Shown here piece by piece: positions 60,887 to 64,000 of a stretch of DNA of 64,000 nt. Each line of letters opens with the position of its first letter. Positions within the stretch are counted from its first letter, which is position 1. The notes below the pieces were generated by a model. That model was not told the DNA's origin, ran no database searches, and worked only from the letters and a program-made list of their open reading frames with translations. A program made the position numbers and the translations under genes. Source of the stretch: Martinezella hainanensis (GTDB lineage: Bacteria > Pseudomonadota > Alphaproteobacteria > Rhizobiales > Rhizobiaceae); contig NZ_FMAC01000009.1 in the NCBI RefSeq assembly GCF_900094555.1, positions 124,001 through 188,000 on the forward strand, given 5' to 3'.

Positions 60887-61591
60887 ATGACGCAACGCCC
60901 TTTGACCACGATCGGCTTCGACGCTGACGACACGCTCTGGCAGAACGAACAGTTCTACCGGCTGACGGAACTGCAATTTACCGATCTTCTCGCCGATCAC
61001 GCTGCCAGCGACATCATTTCCGCCCGGCTGCTGGAGGCGGAGAAGCGCAATCTTCGCCACTACGGCTTCGGCATAAAGGGCTTTACCCTTTCGATGATCG
61101 AGACGGCCATCGAGATCACGGAAGGCGAAGTGCCATCGAATGTCATTGCCCGGATTCTCGATATCGGCCGCGACCTTCTTGCCCATCCAGTCGAAACACT
61201 GCCGCATGTGCGCCAGACACTGGAGGCCCTGTCGGGAAAATATCTGCTGGTGCTGATTACCAAGGGCGATCTCTTCGATCAGGAGCGCAAGCTTGCACAA
61301 TCCGGGCTCGGCGACCTTTTCGATGCAGTCGAGATCGTCTCGGACAAGAATGCGTCCACCTATCGCCGCATCTTTTCCAAGGTGGGCGATGGGCCGGAAC
61401 GAGCGATGATGATCGGCAATTCGCTGAAATCCGATATAGTGCCGGCGCTTGCAGCCGGAAGCTACGGCGTCTTCGTGCCACACGAGCTTACATGGTCGTT
61501 CGAGCATGTCGACGAGCCGACCGAGGCGCCGCGTTTCCGCAAGATCGGCCATCTCGGCGAGCTGCATAGCGTGATCGAGGCGTTGCTGTAA
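60887..61591 (+). CDS. HAD-family hydrolase (YjjG-like)
   Basis: 234-residue HAD phosphatase. FDADDTLWQNE (11-21, with nucleophile Asp12 and acid Asp14) is motif I, VLITKGD motif II, and MIGNSLKSDIVPALAAGSYG motif IV; a cap region lies between motifs I and II. The pattern resembles YjjG-type nucleotide phosphatases. ATG 60887 is preferred to ATG 60866. It is divergent from the aldo/keto reductase gene. Confidence 0.83.
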   Translation: MTQRPLTTIGFDADDTLWQNEQFYRLTELQFTDLLADHAASDIISARLLEAEKRNLRHYGFGIKGFTLSMIETAIEITEGEVPSNVIARILDIGRDLLAHPVETLPHVRQTLEALSGKYLLVLITKGDLFDQERKLAQSGLGDLFDAVEIVSDKNASTYRRIFSKVGDGPERAMMIGNSLKSDIVPALAAGSYGVFVPHELTWSFEHVDEPTEAPRFRKIGHLGELHSVIEALL

Positions 61592-61651
61592 GCTCTCATT
61601 TGTTTCGCAGTTCCGGACGGAAAACCGCTGAGCACTTTTCCTGGAACGGCT

Positions 61652-62176
61652 CTACTGCCCCTGCTTCGAGCGCGGCGGGAAGAGCATGGGACCCTGATCC
61701 TTCTGCTGGTCGGTGGGCTGTTGCGCGGCCGGCGGATTGGGATCGATGAGGATTTCATAGGGAGCGCCGAGACCACGGCGACGGGTGACGCGCGAATAAT
61801 AGGGCTTCATCAGCCAGGTCGTATCCTCATTGACGGTGACGTCGGCGGTGTTGCCGTCTTCATCCGTGCCGAAGAAGGATTCATCCTCGCTCGACGAGAG
61901 GTCGAAGATCGCCATATAGGCGTATTTGCTTTTCGAGCTGAAAGTGATCCGTACATGCTGGCCCTTCTTCAGCGGCAGCATATAAACCTTGCCCTTGCCG
62001 AACTTCGTCCAACCCGTCAGTTTCTCGAGGACGGCCGGCAAGGCAATCTTCTCAAGCTTTTCGCCGCGATCGAGCTGCGGCAGCTGCTGTTGCTGGGTGT
62101 TGCTTTGAGCATAGGCGGCTGTAGCGCCGAAAAACGCAAACATCGTCAGCGAAAAACCAAAAAGCGCAGCTCTCAC
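61652..62176 (-). CDS. Exported hypothetical protein coupled to tag
   Basis: 174 residues. The N-terminus (VRAALFGFSLTMFAFFGATAAYA) is a signal peptide. The rest is soluble, with a Gln-rich section after the signal and KSKYAYMAIFDLSSSEDESFFGTDEDGN in the middle. No named domain is recognised. It starts at GTG 62176, overlapping the tag stop by 4 bases (GTGA), so its translation should be coupled to tag. A protein with Pro/Gln-rich C-terminus (PPAAQQPTDQQKDQG) is consistent with a periplasmic location. Confidence 0.7.
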   Translation of the reverse strand: MRAALFGFSLTMFAFFGATAAYAQSNTQQQQLPQLDRGEKLEKIALPAVLEKLTGWTKFGKGKVYMLPLKKGQHVRITFSSKSKYAYMAIFDLSSSEDESFFGTDEDGNTADVTVNEDTTWLMKPYYSRVTRRRGLGAPYEILIDPNPPAAQQPTDQQKDQGPMLFPPRSKQGQ

Positions 62177-62802
62177 GGTCTCACCAATGCACAGCGCATC
62201 GCCTCCACCTCTTTCCGGCAATAGCAGCCTTCGATGTGATCGTTGACGAGGCCCATGGCCTGCATGAAGGCATAAACTGTGGTCGGACCGACAAAGGTCC
62301 AGCCGCGCTTCTTCAAATCCTTCGAGATCCGCACGGAAGCCGGCGTCGTCGGGTTGGCGCGAAGATGTGCCAAGTCGAAGACCTCGGGGCGCTCGTCGGC
62401 ACCTGGCTCGTGACCCCAGAAATAGCGGGCGAGCGAGCCAAATTCGTCACGCAGCTCGATGGCGCGGCGGGCATTGTTGATGGTGGAGACGATCTTGCCG
62501 CGGTGGCGGATGATGCCGGCATCGGCGAGGCAGCGCTCGATATCCGTGTCGCCAAACTTGGCGACCTTCTCGAAATCGAAGCCTGCAAAAGCGGCGCGGA
62601 AATTCTCGCGCTTGCGCAGGATCGTCAACCAGGACAGGCCCGACTGGAAGCCTTCCAGGCAGATCTTCTCGAAGAGCCTGATGTCATTGACGACCGGGCG
62701 ACCCCATTCCTCGTCGTGATAGCGCTGATATTCCGGCAAATTGCCGTGCCAGAAGCAGCGGTCCTTGCCGTCTTCGCCGGTGATGATGCCCGTTTCGGTC
62801 AT
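62173..62802 (-). CDS. tag: DNA-3-methyladenine glycosylase I
   Basis: Removes 3-methyladenine from DNA, the constitutive alkylation-repair glycosylase. The 209-residue protein begins with the usual zinc ligand DRCFWHG (Cys16), has the conserved ICLEGFQSGLSWLTILRKRENFR block (Glu50) and ends with DHIEGCYCRK, the other zinc-binding part. It is 4 bases overlapping with the exported hypothetical gene downstream. Confidence 0.95.
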   Translation of the reverse strand: MTETGIITGEDGKDRCFWHGNLPEYQRYHDEEWGRPVVNDIRLFEKICLEGFQSGLSWLTILRKRENFRAAFAGFDFEKVAKFGDTDIERCLADAGIIRHRGKIVSTINNARRAIELRDEFGSLARYFWGHEPGADERPEVFDLAHLRANPTTPASVRISKDLKKRGWTFVGPTTVYAFMQAMGLVNDHIEGCYCRKEVEAMRCALVRP

Positions 62803-63104
62803 TTTCGCGATTCGTCCCCTATTTCAGCGCACGCTACCGGAAACCGGTATGCAACTATCGGATAAATTGAGATCAATCAAATGCTTAAATTCATAGGCTG
62901 ACTTCGACGACCGCGCATTCCGATTCATGATTTACCACTTGCAAACCATCTTTCCAAACCAGGCGGTAACCCTGACAAAGCTTTATCGGCTTCGCGGCAT
63001 TTTGATGAATAGATCTTTACCATTCGCTCGCGTGCAAGTGGCACCATGATTTCGACCGGGCGCTTTCGCGCCCATCCTCGGCCCATGTGTAGAGAGTTTG
63101 TCCG
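62803..63104. other. Divergent intergenic region, tag and L,D-transpeptidase genes
   Basis: About 300 bases. TACCGG-AAA-CCGGTA (62835-62849) and a FixK-like TTGAG-N4-ATCAA (62867-62880, one mismatch) lie near the tag start. A GGGCGC/GCGCCC hairpin is close to the transpeptidase ribosome binding site. No gene is called. Confidence 0.4.
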
Positions 63105-63887
63105 ATGATGAAACATGCCGTTCTGTGTGCCGCCGGCGCCCTGAGCCTGCTCGCCTCCACCGCCTTTGCCGACGATCGCTATCAGTCGCGCCCGCCCGTC
63201 ATCGTCAGTCCCGATCTGACCGCCCCCTGGGTGATGCAGCTGGGCGGCGGCAACGTGCAGCCGGTGGTCTATCCTCGTCCGATGGCGCGCCGCGCCGCCG
63301 ATCCCACGATGCAGCAGCAGGCCAATCCGCAGGTACGCCAGGTCGTGCAGCCACGCGGGCTGTTTGCGCGCCCGGCCGTGCAGCAGGTCGCCATGGCCCG
63401 CCCGCAATATCCGGCGGTCCGCGGCCAGATCGATCCGCAGTTCCTGCCGCAGATCGTCGACTACCAGACCAAGGAAAAACCCGGCAGCATCATCATCGAT
63501 ACCAATAACCGCTTTCTCTATCTGGTGATGGATGGCGGCAAGGCGCGGCGCTACGGCGTCGGCGTCGGCAAGCCCGGCTTCGAATGGGCCGGCGCCCACA
63601 CCGTCACCCGCAAGCAGGAATGGCCGGACTGGACGCCGCCCGCCGAGATGATCTCGCGCGAGGCCGCCAAGGGCCACTATCTGCCGGCGCACATGGAAGG
63701 CGGCGAAGGCAATCCGCTCGGCGCACGCGCCATGTATCTGGGCTCCACCCTCTATCGCATCCATGGCACCAACGCGCCGTGGACGATCGGCAACGCCGTC
63801 TCTTCCGGCTGCATCCGCCTTCGCAACGAGGATGTCATCGACCTCTACAATCGCGTGAAGGTCGGCACCCGCGTCACCGTCATGTAG
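63105..63887 (+). CDS. L,D-transpeptidase (YkuD family)
   Basis: 260-residue periplasmic enzyme that makes 3-3 crosslinks or attaches proteins to peptidoglycan. A signal peptide (1-22, ending STAFA) is followed by a Gln/Pro/Arg-rich linker, then the YkuD domain (about 120-260). The catalytic signature HGTN...SSGCIRLRNEDV is at about 222-246, with Cys near 239. The start has two Met codons at the beginning; either could be used. Rhizobia rely strongly on such enzymes for polar growth. Confidence 0.93.
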   Translation: MMKHAVLCAAGALSLLASTAFADDRYQSRPPVIVSPDLTAPWVMQLGGGNVQPVVYPRPMARRAADPTMQQQANPQVRQVVQPRGLFARPAVQQVAMARPQYPAVRGQIDPQFLPQIVDYQTKEKPGSIIIDTNNRFLYLVMDGGKARRYGVGVGKPGFEWAGAHTVTRKQEWPDWTPPAEMISREAAKGHYLPAHMEGGEGNPLGARAMYLGSTLYRIHGTNAPWTIGNAVSSGCIRLRNEDVIDLYNRVKVGTRVTVM

Positions 63888-63971
63888 TTTGCACGACTTC
63901 TGAGCCTGTGCGGCGATACTATCCCATCGAAGGGGCAGTATTCGCCGCGCCAGACAGCCCTCCACTATAGT

Positions 63972-63987
63972 TCAGACTATAGTCTGA
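63972..63987. promoter_or_regulatory. 16-bp perfect palindrome near the right edge
   Basis: TCAGACTATAGTCTGA is an exact palindrome. An extra ACTATAG half-site lies 8-14 bases to its left (63964-63970). It is the size and form of an operator for a dimeric regulator and probably belongs to a gene beyond the window. Confidence 0.55.
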
Positions 63988-64000
63988 TCCGCGATAGAAG

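Noticed and set aside
62925..63965. A 346-codon minus-strand frame opposite the L,D-transpeptidase gene
   Set aside because: The transpeptidase has a signal peptide and catalytic motif; this is its antisense shadow.
1..64000. tRNA genes, rRNA genes, prophage, insertion sequences
   Set aside because: No TTCGA-type T-loop with matching stems, no rRNA-like stretch, no transposase, integrase or attachment-site pattern was seen.

Overview
The window is an ordinary-looking piece of an alphaproteobacterial chromosome, most probably a Rhizobium or close relative. The evidence is high GC (about 60%), an F0 ATP synthase operon atpI-B-E-F'-F standing apart from the F1 genes, a CIRCE-controlled groESL pair, an mctSR/mctP-like monocarboxylate uptake module, a RIME-like intergenic palindrome, and CTTGAC-type -35 boxes. 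No phage, insertion sequence, tRNA, rRNA or CRISPR array was found. Most genes are housekeeping and sit in short, tightly spaced operons.

Layout. 1-4.7 kb: the end of a radical SAM gene, rnhB, a small phosphotransferase, and the atp F0 operon on the minus strand. 4.9-12.9 kb (minus): a SleB-type cell wall hydrolase, an orphan membrane protein, corA-kup (Mg2+/K+ transport), mrp, and a LuxR-type regulator. 13.2-17.4 kb: a divergent IclR regulator and a four-gene sugar operon (SDR dehydrogenase, dgoK, dgoA, SMP-30 lactonase) that reads as most of a De Ley-Doudoroff galactose route. 17.8-21.7 kb: a PRC-barrel stress-type protein, a GGDEF/EAL protein and a PAS-receiver protein. 22-36 kb: mutL; an envelope block (lpxK, HAD, waaA, DUF4170, cysQ, pmbA); a Kef-type antiporter; and rluB-like/rsmD/patatin, opposite tadA. 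36-46 kb (minus): a lipoprotein, ileS, the mctS-mctR / DUF3311-mctP module, ribF and a HAD protein. 46.5-48.9 kb: groES-groEL followed by a tandem duplication of the groEL tail. 49-64 kb: a hypothetical protein, GST and DoxX (divergent), hisS-hisZ-hisG, a LigT-like protein, a Met/His-rich protein with DUF305, two LysR regulators with YciI, alcohol dehydrogenase and aldo/keto reductase partners, a HAD phosphatase, tag with a coupled exported protein, and an L,D-transpeptidase.

How the parts work together. Several neighbourhoods imply joint function: corA and kup are 17 nt apart; hisS, hisZ and hisG overlap by one base each, so histidyl-tRNA synthetase is tied to the HisZ/HisG first step of histidine synthesis; mctS and mctR overlap by 4 nt and sit upstream of the permease they probably control; lpxK, HAD and waaA form a lipid A/Kdo unit; and rluB-like and rsmD are both rRNA modification genes.

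I do not see a convincing new multi-gene system. The features most worth a second look are the 105-bp tandem duplication that includes the groEL stop region, the roughly 370-residue Arg/Gly/Asp-rich tail of the pseudouridine synthase, the Mrp ATPase lacking the usual CxxC motif, several very strong intergenic hairpins or palindromes (11870-11932, 49735-49772, 63972-63987), and operator-like sequences beside the IclR, mct and doxX genes. Coordinates of short sites were counted by hand and may be off by one or two bases.
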